Source of the DNA: Trichoplusia ni
Taxonomy: Eukaryota > Arthropoda > Insecta > Lepidoptera > Noctuidae
Length of the DNA stretch: 64,000 nucleotides
Assembly (NCBI RefSeq): GCF_003590095.1
Contig: NC_039480.1
Location: 969,328 to 1,033,327 of the forward strand
Direction: 5' to 3'
This document shows positions 21,901-33,408 of the stretch, in pieces. Every line of letters starts with the position of its first letter. Within the stretch, counting starts at the first letter, position 1. Position numbers and translations under genes: made by a program. Below the pieces are notes generated by a model. The model did not search any database, had not been told where the DNA came from, and saw nothing but the letters and a program-made list of their open reading frames with translations.

Positions 21901-22635
21901 CGAAGACGTTAACGTGGCTTTCGAACCAGAACTAGAACTGAAATATTTCAGTAATGCACCTTGAGACTTTTTCGCATCTGCTGCTTTCTTAGCCCTTTTT
22001 TTGCGGAATTCCGCACCGCTTTCTTTGACTCTTTTCATTTTCAAAAACTAATTCAAAGATTGGGTAAAGATCTAAATGTTTAGTTTTAGAAGATTCAATA
22101 GTATTTAAAAGATCGAAACACAATCAAAACGACTTTCGTTCCGTATCCAAAACTCTCGCAAAACAAACATACGAGTAATGCGTGATTGCGTAATGGCACT
22201 TCACGATGCACTAAAACAAACAAAGTACCTACAAATGAATGCGTAGTACTAATTCAATGAGTGCGAAAGAGAGGCATCGACACGGGCCGACTCGTAAAAC
22301 AAAAGATTTCAGATTCAGATCAACTCGGTTCGCGCGCGTTGCCTCGCCGGCGCGGCGGGCGGGCGGCGCGGCGTGATGCGATGTTGCCGTTCGTATGTAA
22401 ACAAACAAACCTTATAAAGAGCTCTGTCAGTAATTTAGCAATTTTTCTTTTAAATAAATTTTAAAAAATCCTTTGTGCGCAAAATTTTATATAAAAATGG
22501 AAAATTATACTGTGTAATGAAATGAATGAATCATAGATCAGATCTCAACCCGCTTCAACGGCGACATTTTGCCGCCCCCGCGGGCTGCCGCCCGGGGCGG
22601 GCCGCCCCCTCCGCCCCACCCACGCTACGCCACTG
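18910..22635 (-). mobile_element. hAT transposon (3.7 kb), nearly complete
   Basis: The ends are inverted repeats CAGTGGCGTAGCGTG (18910-18924 and the complement at 22621-22635). Identical 8-bp direct repeats CCAATATA flank it at 18902-18909 and 22636-22643, the duplication length expected for hAT. It encodes a two-exon transposase on the minus strand. Both subterminal regions contain GC-rich GCCGCCCCC blocks. It lies inside another hAT-like element. The exact target duplication and long frame indicate a fairly recent insertion. Confidence 0.95.
19047..22038 (-). pseudogene. hAT transposase (TTF zinc finger + DDE + hAT dimerisation), one frameshift
   Basis: Exon 1 is 22038-21868 (57 codons from ATG: basic, then KSQGALLKYF and a Ser-rich tail). 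An intron of 407 bp (21867-21461, gtaagt...tttacag) keeps phase 0. Exon 2 starts AQEEDVPGVAVG. Domains in order are a TTF-type finger region (KEWFYKPL, LYCFSCKLFG), the RNase H-like core with VIFDSTPDISHNDQMSQVLR and GQAYDNAATMSG, the CTNHSLNLAG insertion motif, and C-terminally SVASCEKSFSKLKLIKNYLR with LAILSIEQE for dimerisation. Near 19745-19778 the frame shifts by one base: the upstream frame ends at TAG (19742-19744) and the downstream frame continues to 19047. Otherwise it is open throughout. A sequencing error at this point cannot be excluded. Confidence 0.88.
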
Positions 22636-22643
22636 CCAATATA
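22636..22643. repeat. Target duplication of inner hAT, right copy
   Basis: CCAATATA, identical to 18902-18909. It lies within the outer element. Confidence 0.92.
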
Positions 22644-22936
22644 AAAAGGTATATTTCGCTAGCAGTACTTAGCCGTTACTAAATAAAGGTATGAAAAAGA
22701 TGGAAAGACGAAGAAAACAGGATTGTTGCCGGCGCGCACGGTCGTGCCTTGGCCTTGACCACCCTTTTCGGTGCCTCGCACCCCTCGCCCACGTCCCGCA
22801 ACTGTCAACGCTATATTTTTCGGTACCGATATCGCATAAAGGTTAAATAGCGGTATACCCTAACTTTTATTTTTTTAAGGTACACTTATTTTATACCGGT
22901 AGCGTAACCTTATACCGTAACCCCTTTCAGTCCCTG

Positions 22937-24660
22937 GTTTTACGTCGTGAGTTAGGTTTAGGGGACCTGGCGACTGCTTTATGTAAATGGTTTATTGCTG
23001 TTCTTTAAATCTCATTTTTATTTCGTCTCTTCCTTTGATTCCTTTCATAAAAAAGTGGAAGTAAGTGAAATAAATAAATACTTTAACCTTCTTTTTAAAT
23101 CAATTTGGGGAGTGAATTTATAATTCTTGTAATTACAGTTATGTAACTAGTTAAAGACCTATGAGTCACATAATAAAGTCAGTCAAATGTTAATGTTAGT
23201 CACCTCTTCCTTCCATCCATGTTCAACGCTATTCCCCTATAACTTGTATACTTACAGTCGTACTTTGGTACTTAAACTCATCACCCATTAAGGTGATTAA
23301 GTTATCATGTACTACTTCCCTTCAATTATATACATATATATATGTACATCGGTAGATTCTATCTCAATCTCTAATCTCAATCAAGGTACATTACACTATT
23401 AGAGATTAGAACATAATTAATGCTATATTATGCATTAACGCACGAGTTACAATTCGAAAGCTTCGATAAAGCAGTGAAAGCATTGTATACATAATTAACT
23501 TATTCACACAATTACACGCGAAATCTGAATATGTTTTCAAGGTTATGTATGCAAGTAGCAACATTGGAAAATTACCACTTGATCGCGAGATGTTTTCTCG
23601 GAAGTTCGAAACTTCTCACAATTTTGTTTACATAAATAACAACGAAAGCGAAGCTAAGGACTGCGAGAAGTACATACTTACATGTTGTACTTACGAGTAT
23701 TAATACTACAGGGAAATGTTATAAATGCAGCATATAAATGTTCCACTGCGGGCCTCCTGCAGGAAATGTCAGAGCATCTACCATAATGCTTAATATAAAT
23801 TTTTCCTTCCTATCCCTTTCTCAGATAGTCAGAATTAGCTGTCTACCGTATTAAAAAGAGCAGCTAAGTATCTGAGACACAACCCCTTTAAGGAATAGCT
23901 ATTAAAATATAAATTTCAGAATTATTAATTGTGTATGACCACAGTATGTACCTATTTTTAATAACTAGCTACACATGACTGGCACGCCTCTGCCCTGTCC
24001 ACGTGAGCGGCGCGGGTCCCGTCGCGGAGCTGCGCGATGAATACTAAGGGTCCGCCAGATTTATGCGCTGCGAAAAGAGAAAGTTTTATTAAATTTGGCG
24101 AGACGATCTCGGCCCGCCGTATTATCCTAATGGCTATCGATATTTCCTGGTCCCGAGTCAGGTTTTCAGTTTTGCGGATTGTTGGAATTTCGGATACGAT
24201 GTGGATTTATTATGTGGAAACTTTCAGAGTGAAATCAACTTGAAGATAATTAAGTTTGTAACTTTTTTATGTTTGATACCGATTTCCGTTTTCTTCGTGT
24301 AAATAATATTTATGTTCCTCATGTCACACGCACGATGATGTGATGACAAGCGTGAATAATTTGGTAAAATGTTTTGGATGTGAATGGGAAGTCGAGGAAC
24401 CTTCCCATAGCATTATGATGACCCTCTTCAAGGTAAAGTTCAATTTCCGGATCAGAGTTTATGTTGCGACCACTCTGAGGTCCCCACTCTCAGGTGATAC
24501 ACGAGTTCATTGCTTTGGAACAAGTTACTCAATAAGCCACCTGATATTATTATTATCGATACCGTTTGATCGATATTCTTGTTAATAATAACCAATTTTT
24601 ATACATTTAACATATTCACTTTTAACCATTCGTTAAAAACTAAAGATCTGTCAACAATTC
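22937..24660. other. Intergenic, no gene
   Basis: AT-rich sequence with a GC-richer island at about 23,985-24,200. An open frame of 68 codons (24037-24243) crosses it but has no recognisable motif, so I do not call a gene. Confidence 0.55.
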
Positions 24661-24873
24661 GACGACCTCCGTGGTCGAGTGGCGTACGCACCGGTTTCAA
24701 GGTGTCGCTAGCTCTGAGGTCCCGGGTTCGATCCCCGGTCGGGTCAATGTCAAAATTCACATTTCTACATTGTCTCGGGTCTGGGTGTATGTGGTACCTT
24801 CGTTGTATCTGGATTCCATAACACAAGTGCTTTAGCAACTTACGTTTGGTTCAGAACAATGTATGTGATGTTT
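24661..24873 (+). mobile_element. tRNA-derived SINE
   Basis: The head has an exact Pol III box A (TGGTCGAGTGG) and box B (GGTTCGATCCC) at tRNA spacing, 24673-24735. A non-tRNA body follows, with TGTCTCGGGTCTGGGTGT and CCATAACACAAGTGCTTTAG, which I recognise as a lepidopteran SINE body. No clear poly(A) or target duplication is visible, so the copy is probably old. Confidence 0.8.
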
Positions 24874-27800
24874 TCCGCATTTATTTAATTAAAAAAATAA
24901 TTTTGTGTACTAAAAGTTCTCTAAAGTATGTATTTATCAAAGAAAGCTTACCTACTGTGCGAAAAGTGATAAATGAAATTAGATCATACCGTGCCGCCGT
25001 TAAAAGCTTTATGACATTTAGGTGATTCTGGGAACACGTTTAGCATGTTTCATTTCCATATAAATTGTTTACTACAATGACCTAATTTCATTCTTTCATA
25101 ATATATAAAATGTTATTAAAATATATTCATATCCCGCCATGCGATTAAGCTCTGCGGTATGTGCGGCAAGAACCGTGAACTGTCTACGACATCTGAAAAC
25201 AACATTCTTTGTAAACAGTAAACAAACAAATAACCAAAGGTTTACGGCTCCTGCGATGAATAAATTAGCGCGTAGTGTGCTCGGATTACAACCTCCATTG
25301 AATAAGTTACTCACGTACTTTATAGGTAAAAGTACTTCGGAGAAAGTAGTTTTTTTTATGATCCGTAACTAGATTCAGTTAACCACGAATCCGGTAATAT
25401 TAAGTACATTGAAGTAAGTTCCGTACGTGCACGACACTTATGGTAATCCTGGTTGAGTGTTGGGTATCAAGCGGAACTCGTTATTTATGTTGGCCGACCT
25501 TCACCATTAAACTTACTAAGTAGTTGGTGCCTCCTCCAACAAACTCGTCGTGTCACGTAATGTGTCGGGCGGCCGGCGCGGGCCGGCGCGGGCCGGGTGT
25601 GCGGCGGCGCGGCGTGCGCGTGCTTCATCTATTTACAGTTGGGATTCAGAGGTCACGTGACCCCGACCTTGAGGCTCGCCCGCGCACCGGGAACTTTCTT
25701 TAGGGTGTTTGGGTGTTGTTCCGTTCAGAGCGATAATAGCCCTATTTATTTTTACGAGCTAAGTTATCAAGGCATTGCGGGGATCGGCAATAGACGAAAG
25801 TTTTAACGCTATCCTCAATTTGATGGGTTCATGTTAGCATGACGATAATTGGATGCTGGTAATATCCAATTTAGACCATAATGGAAATCTAATAACGGCA
25901 TTGATATGGTATAATATAGACAGAGAAATTATATTTTTATATCAATAGTTAGCGAAGTATCGTAATATAAAGTTTCATAAGAGACATGCATATGATCGTA
26001 GGCATTATATCAACGAATGCCTATAGTTAACAATTTCAGTGACGCAAAAGTAAAGCGCAATTTTAAATTGTCAAACGAAGAAACCTTTTACAACTTAAAT
26101 AAATTGAACATTCCAAAACACAAGAATTGACATTTGCAATCACATCTTCCAGGTCAATAACCTGATACCAAGTTTATTTTAAGACGTCTACCAAAAAGTC
26201 AGATTATATTTTCCTCTTAAAACTTTTTAGCGTTATGTCTTAACTTTGTAAAGTTAGTTTCTATTCCCGTTCTGTGAACACTACCTACTTCGGCTACCTT
26301 CGGTTTCACGAACATTGCCGAAGGCGTTTCTCCACTCGGCCATATTTTATCGTTCTAAACTTCAATATAAAACTCAACTTAGGTGTTCCTCCAGCATTTG
26401 CAATAACATTTCTAGAATGTTAGTTATATTTGAGTTTCTAATATAAGTTGAGGCTGTTTTTTTTTTCTAAATTGTGTTTGATTTGTTTTACTAAAACGCC
26501 ACCTAAAGCATTCTGCTCAGTTAAACGCGCGAACCGTAATCAGTTTTAGAGTTCCATACATTAAGTGGAAAATAGGGATCCTATTACTAAGGCTGCACTC
26601 TCTCACTCGTCCCTCATGGCGTCGACCGTAATATAATAGCTATACAGGTGAAATATATACAGTTGACTAAAGGATTTCTCTAATAGCTCTACCAACAAAT
26701 TAAAGTAGATTTGAGGTTATGCAACGGTTGCCACGGCCATTTTGATGATTGACCAATTTTTTTGCGAATAGTGTTTTCTTTCGCCTTTTTGACCCCTCAT
26801 TGTAGCAAATCGGGCTCGAACTTGACCATTTTTTTATAAATTGAATTCAAAGGCTTAGAAAGTAAATACCCTTTAAACGAGTTTTTTATCGTGAAACAAA
26901 TTTTGTTTGAATATTTTCGTACAAGTTGCATATTTATAGGTATGTTTGGGTTTTAATATTAGGAGCCTGTCAAGCACACAATCGCTTTATGGGGCCCTCA
27001 CATAAATTTATATGAGGTTGTAAAACGACAGGAACGTTCGTTACCGAAGCTTGTTAGACGAAAATATTTAAGTTGTTATGTGTAATATGCACCTTTATTA
27101 CAATACTCCGTAGATAAACATTTTACTATTTTCGTCTGGCGATGTCACAATGACCTTAAATCTAAGTTAGCAATTTTGTTTACAAAAGCATTATTTACAT
27201 ATGGAATAAACAAATACAACCCAAGAAATAAAAAGGCACTTTTTAGAAAAATCCAAACTTTTTTCAATAAAGTTGCAGATACTTCTCAGACGGCGTATTT
27301 GAATAGACTTGCAAGTTTAATACATACGGGACAATACAAAGCCAAAAAAATATATAATTTAATATACAGATTCGTTTATCACGAATATCCAACGACACTC
27401 ACAACATTTATCCTTAGTAAGTCAGTCAAAAGACTCATGTGAGTTATATCTTGCGAACACAATAAACACTAAAGTATGTCTCAGGAAAGTTACTCTCAAG
27501 TTATGTACGAGTTGAGCTCGCTTTGACTACTGCTCGGGACTGATTTGATTCGAATGCGATAACTTTCCAGCCGAACTTAAGACTACAGTTAATATGAAAC
27601 ATAAACTCGACAAAGGATTCATAAATATGAAACGTTCACGTTCCATTGCGTTTTTTGAAACGGGTTTCGATAAAACTCACTGATGATTCAGATGTAATGG
27701 TGCAATGGTCTGTAAATTGAAACAAAACCCTTTTGTTTCGGTTTTAATCTGGCAACTGAAAAATATTGTCTTTTAATGTTTCCATTTATTTTTATTCAGT

Positions 27801-30800
27801 AAAACATGACAGTAATACGATACGATTTTCGAGAGCAATGGTAAAAAAAGAATGATTTTGTGTTTCTGCAGATCACTACTATAAAAATTGTGCAGGGCAT
27901 TGAACCCTAGAGGCACAGTGGCGTGAAAGTTAAAGAAAGACCAGCACCGTTCCGTCGGCTGCAGAGGCGCGATAATGTGTTATCACAGCCGCCCCACCAC
28001 GTCCACTTAACACCGCGGTGAGTTATGGCACATACACGGACGCGGAACCTAGCTCGCTGGTCAAGCAAGCTGTGTGTGTTTTTATTCCTCAGAGAGAAGC
28101 TCAAACAGAAATTCCTATAAATAATCATTCATAAGTAAGACTCGGAAAGTAAGCATTATACAAGCTATTTTTATTTGATCCTGAAAACCTTTTTGCTCTT
28201 AAGTAGGTGTATAGCATCCTCGCGTCAAAAAAACGCAGAGAAAGTGAAGAGCCTTATTATTACACCATTATAAGAAGCAATCCTCACTCGAGAAATACTT
28301 CGCGTTCCAAAGCTCACAAAAAATGTGTGTAAAAAGAGGTGTCGCTTGATGGATGGAGGTGCTCGTGGCGCCATCTATCACGCGCTGATGACGATGTTTT
28401 GATGTGTCGCGATCACCCGCCGATGAATAAAACACAGTTTGTATCTTCATCGATCACTGATGCGAGGTAATGGCGCGTGAGCTCCGCTTGACTCGCGGAT
28501 CCAGATTCCAGTTATTCTATTATCGATAGCACTCAATCCTTTATTCCAGCCTTTCCTGTCATTCATTTTGTTTGTAGGCACAACTTGCTTTGACAGCGGG
28601 TTCAAAGATTGTTTATGTAGGATGACTGCTGATATTTTACGGAAATAACTTCGAATACAAAATCGTCCCGATGTTACTGTACAGTGACAGTGCTACGTAT
28701 TCCCAGAAACACGCGTCCCTCTCCCGAGACACAGGGTCCACTATTTTACGCTTGATTTAAGAATCTCATCAGATCTATTCAAGTGAAGGAGACTGCAAAC
28801 GCGACGTTTTGAAAATAATGTAATATATTATTATTTTATAAAATTACTTTTGAAAGAAGATGATGATAACCTTTTTAAGATAAAGGTATTCTGATCGAAT
28901 TTGTATTCCAATCTAAGGTTGTAACCAAAACCAAAAATCTGTTAGAATTTAAAAAGATTTATTAGAAGAGTTTTAAAGACAGATATTTCAGACCTCTCAA
29001 TATAATCGATCATTGCCTACAAACGTTTGAGTGAAAGTTAATTTTATCGTAGCAAAGCTGTCGTAGCAAAACAGGCGTAGCAAAATAGGCGTAGCAGACT
29101 CGGCGGAGAAAACTAAACACAATAAATTGATAACATTTTTATTTTTATATTCATATAAGGTATAAAGTTTTATGTAAATTCATGTAAAACTTTAAGAAAA
29201 TAATAATAAAAATAAAAACTACGATACAAACAATTTCCAAGGTAGCAAAGTAAAAACATATTAGAACTCTGGTTCCAAAACTTTCCAATTTAAATATTGT
29301 AACGCACGTAAACTATTTACCATTAAGAAAATATCGTCTTAATTGCCAGCTTTACTAAGTCGTTATCATGTGTTTGATGTTCAAAACTTTAAAATGGTCC
29401 ATTCAACTTTCAGATTTAACTACATTTAAGCAAAACTATAGTTTTTGTCATTAAATATATAAGTATCAGACGTATCTGAAAGCATAATTACGCGACGCAC
29501 TGGAACGAAAGTGAACTTTGATCCCTTTAATGCGGATCAGTTCGCGCGGCGCGGCGCGGCGCGGGTGCACTCGACACCGCGACGACCTGACTGCGCGTCA
29601 CAGCTGCAGGTTAACTTTGTGCTGCGAACTAGAGCACGTTATTTTAATTATATTTGTTAAGCTCCCTTCCAAAGGTATGCTTTATTATCACGCAAAGGAA
29701 AATGATGACTAAAAGTTATTCTAAAAAATCTCAGCGATAAAATCAAATACTTGTCTATTTAATGTGTACCTTCAACTTCTAAAGAACAATATCAGTAACA
29801 CAAATTGAATCATTAATAACTAGAATCACGAAACATCTCCAAAATCGATCTCAATTTCTCATTAAAATACCGCTGGAATTTCAAAATAGATTTAGCAAAC
29901 ACGGCAATATATCACAAGGACTGTCCTACATTTTAAGCGAAATCTTTTGAATGTCGGCTTCTTTGTGGAGCGAAAAGAATCGCCTAATTGTTTGGGAAAC
30001 AAAGCGGTAACGTAAACATTGTATCGAACAAATATTTTGAACTCCATTGTACTTGCGCTTTTACAAAACGGTACATGATTTTTCACGATAAATAAGTTCT
30101 TGTTTTGTTTTTTAACAATCGCTCTTTGCAAATAACAATATTGTGTCTGTTTGTGTTCCCAAGTAGAGGGATCAGGTCGCGCTCTCACACATTTTGTGAA
30201 ACAGAATTGAAAAGAAATTAATAAACATTATTATAGAGTTTGAGAATACCTACTGCTACCATTTCTTTAATTTTCATGAAATTGTTGAACTATGAGTACA
30301 AACACTTAACAGCTCAATTATCAATATACATGTAATGCTCTTGAAAGCAATCGAGAGTACATTAATAATTAATTTAATGTCAAAAAAAAAATATGTTGTC
30401 ATTAAAGCATGACATTCCCCCTAACCTTCTTCCACCTATAACTTCCACCTTTTTCACAGGTATACCTATGAGGTACCTACTCCACACTCGGTGTCACCGG
30501 GGCTGTGATCAAGTGTTTCCACAACAAAAGGCTATTTCTATTATAGAATTGCTCAACGTTAAAGGTAACAATAGAAGGTTATTTAAAGCCAATAGAGTGT
30601 CATCCGCACGCCGATATTATTTTAATCTGTGAGAATTTCCTGCGGAAAAATGGTTACACAAACAAAGAGATAAATATGATCCGGGTTCAGTCCAACGTGC
30701 CGTCGTTACGAGCTATTCATTGCTAAACAACGTTTCAACGAGGATTAAAATACATTTTTAAGTATTTTCCTTCAGAGAAACGTATCGATCAGTTATTTAT

Positions 30801-33154
30801 TTTTACTTTTCAATAGCAATCCTCTGTAGTATATTTATAGCAGTGAGACGCCCACAGAAGCCCGAATATACAGCCAAAGAATCGTTCCGGTGGAATAATT
30901 TGCACCTGCGTCTGTATTGTCCTGCTTACAGTTACAGCACACCGAGTTTATTTTACAATCATAGAGTGAAATTTTAAAATACTTGAACACCGCTGTGGCG
31001 AAATACGACTCAACTTGAAACAAAACATTATGTCAAAATATGAAAGTGTTTTTTTTCTTTCTACAGCTCAACATTATTACTTATTTTACATATTAGCGTC
31101 TAAATTGAAGATAACATGTTCAAGGCAAATGCATTTCATGCTTTTATTTTAAAAAGATCAAATACTCGCCTATTGTAATAATATAAACGGTTTATATTTC
31201 GTTCAGTTTTTAAACAGTTAAATAACAATCAGAGTATTTTCACTAAGTTAATAAAGTAACTCATCATCATTGTCGAGGTAAGTTCCAGCCAGTTACTTTC
31301 GTGTGGTCACTCCCGCTCCGGTGACACACACACACACAATATTCCCGCGAGTATTTTCACATTGTGTGAGGGCGACAGGTGCGGTGCGGCTCACACGCTT
31401 TGTGCTATTGTTTGTTTCGCAATCCACTGAGCTTTCTGAATTCTGTGTCGAGCTACAAAAAGAGAAGCCTGCCTTTGCGTGCCGCTCTTTTGTGACTTAA
31501 TTTAGAATTTGAAGGTCTAAATAATTTGGAATATAAACAAGCTCCAAGATTATAAAACTTAACATACTGGTCACATTTTTATGGGTTTGTTTAATTTTTA
31601 GGCATAAACTTACTAAATATTACATTGAAGGTATGCTACGAACGACATTGAATTGCGAAAGCGTCTTACTCAGTAGTTATAATAATAGTAATAAAGATTA
31701 TCTTTTGATAAGATAATTTATTACTTGAAGCCTCAAAAGGGCCCGCGATATAATACCTTTTGCCCACTCATGTAGAAACCTTTATACGTATAGATCATTT
31801 TTCACGAAGAAAATAAAGATGGTGAGTAAGCCTTATTATTGTGGTCGGACATTACAACAGGCTCGCTTTACCGAGGGAGGCTCTGCTAAGGGTTGCAGCG
31901 GCCAGATATTCTTTTCATACTCGCTTATTGTTCTGCCATCAAGTTTGACGGAGCATTCACGTTATGAACTTGCTGGAGCTTAGTAATTTCTAGATTATTC
32001 TTAACTGTCTAACACCTAGCCTGCAGTTTTATATCATATATTTTGGTAATATGAAAGCATGATTTTTATCTTAATTTATTTTGGGCTGAGACAGGGAAAT
32101 ATGTATAATCTACTTTGAAATGTTGTATCTATGATAGACCTACTTATAGATAATATAAAAACAGAAGGAATGACGTAACGTGAGTAGCTGAGGGTAGTGA
32201 GCGCGGGCTGTCTCGGGCAGTCCGGCCGCGTCCGGCGCTGCCGGTGACGGCGCGCACTCAGCCGGCATAATTACCGTATTGTACAATAACTACTCGAGGC
32301 CGGGTCACACTGATAGCTTGCTAATTTACCTGTGAAACATCTTAGAAAATTATAATTATCATTGAATTGCTCATTTTCCAGTTTCTTTTTGCTTTTTTAT
32401 CCTAAACTAATAACTCATATGAATGAGGAATGAGTCACATTTCGAAGTCTTTTGAAATATACTTTTATAGACCAATGGGGGAAACACTATTAGATAGGAG
32501 GAAATACTGTTCAGGGTAGGAAGATTCTTTTTACATAGTATTTTTTCTCATCACCTTTACAATACAATTCCGAGTGTCCGCTCGCTACCCGCTACAAGTG
32601 CGCCTCCGCTCAGCTCTAAGACGCAATCGCAAGTGTCTGTATCAGTGACGGGTGTCAGCGCACAATGTATGTTGATCACTGCATCGACCGTTAGTGACGT
32701 CATTAGGCGGTAGGACGGGGCCCTTTGTCCCGGCTCGATGGCCCGGGGAGCATTGACGCCGCATTTCAGGACTATAGGATGTGCCCGGGGTATTGTACAC
32801 GTAATTGGCTGTCAGCCGTCAACATCACGCCTGAACACAGTTGTATAGCTGACACTGGACATGCACTATAAGCTATAATTGCATGCTAAAATTATATGTA
32901 ATTAATGTTGTTAATTACATGTCATGCGGTAAATAACATATTTATGTTGAAATGCGGTCTGCTGCAAGTGTTATTGTTGTTGTTCAGATTAGAAGCTAAT
33001 GATATAAGTTTTTTTTTTCAATTTATGATAACGATTTCCTGTTTATTCTGTTTTAATTAATTGAGGTTTCCATATGTTATCCCTGTGGCTGGATCTTCTA
33101 ATATTTACACGTAGCTGATCTATTATATAACAGCTATATATCTGAACAATTTGT
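24874..33154. other. Gene-free 8.3 kb with GC-rich islands
   Basis: There is no recognisable protein gene. GC-rich islands stand out at about 25,560-25,700 (with GGCCGGCGCG repeated twice), 29,535-29,600, 32,160-32,270 and 32,570-32,830. 29,048-29,103 is a tandem repeat. A (CA)n run lies at 31,323-31,336. Open frames here are short and lack motifs. Confidence 0.55.
29048..29103. repeat. Tandem repeat, 4 x 14 bp
   Basis: Four adjacent 14-bp units start CGTAGCA: CGTAGCAAAGCTGT, CGTAGCAAAACAGG, CGTAGCAAAATAGG, CGTAGCAGACTCGG. Confidence 0.9.
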
Positions 33155-33408
33155 ATCTATATATATATACTAATATATAAAGCTGAAGAGTATGTTTGTT
33201 TGTTTGAACGCGCTAATCTCAGGAACTACGGGTTCAATTTGAATAATTATTTTGTGTTGAATAGACCATTAATTGAGGAAGGTTTTAGGCTATAAACCAT
33301 CACACTGCGACTAATAGGAGCGAAGATACAATGGAAAATGTGGAAAAAACAGGGCAGATATAAATCATAACTTATATCTTCTGACCACGCGGACGAAGTC
33401 GCGGCAAC
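33155..33408 (+). mobile_element. Helitron-like element, copy 1 (3' end lost)
   Basis: It shares with 38,869-39,096 the start TATACTAATATATAAAGCTG, then GCGCTAATCTCAGGAACTAC, TTTGTGTTGAATAGACCATT and GCGGACGAAGTCGCGG. The terminal hairpin and CTAG of the other copy are missing, so it is truncated or decayed. No coding capacity. Confidence 0.75.

Larger units (their letters stand above)
18782..22936. mobile_element. Outer non-autonomous hAT-like element, interrupted by a second hAT
   Basis: The right end is TTCAGTCCCTG (22926-22936), whose complement starts CAGGGACTGAA. The left side begins at the gap edge with GGGACTGAA, the same terminus minus two bases. Subterminal ACGGTAT/ATACCGT motifs recur on both sides, and 18819-18838 is a perfect 20-bp palindrome of this motif. 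Without the inner insertion the element is about 420 bp and has no coding capacity, so it is MITE-like. The target duplication cannot be checked because the left flank is in the gap; the right candidate is GTTTTACG. Confidence 0.75.

Noticed and set aside
24661..24740. Functional tRNA gene at the SINE head
   Set aside because: Box A and B are exact, but no acceptor stem closes it and a SINE body follows directly.
27176..27442. 88-codon open frame as a gene
   Set aside because: It is Lys/Asn/Phe-rich as expected from AT-rich DNA, with no motif or splice context.
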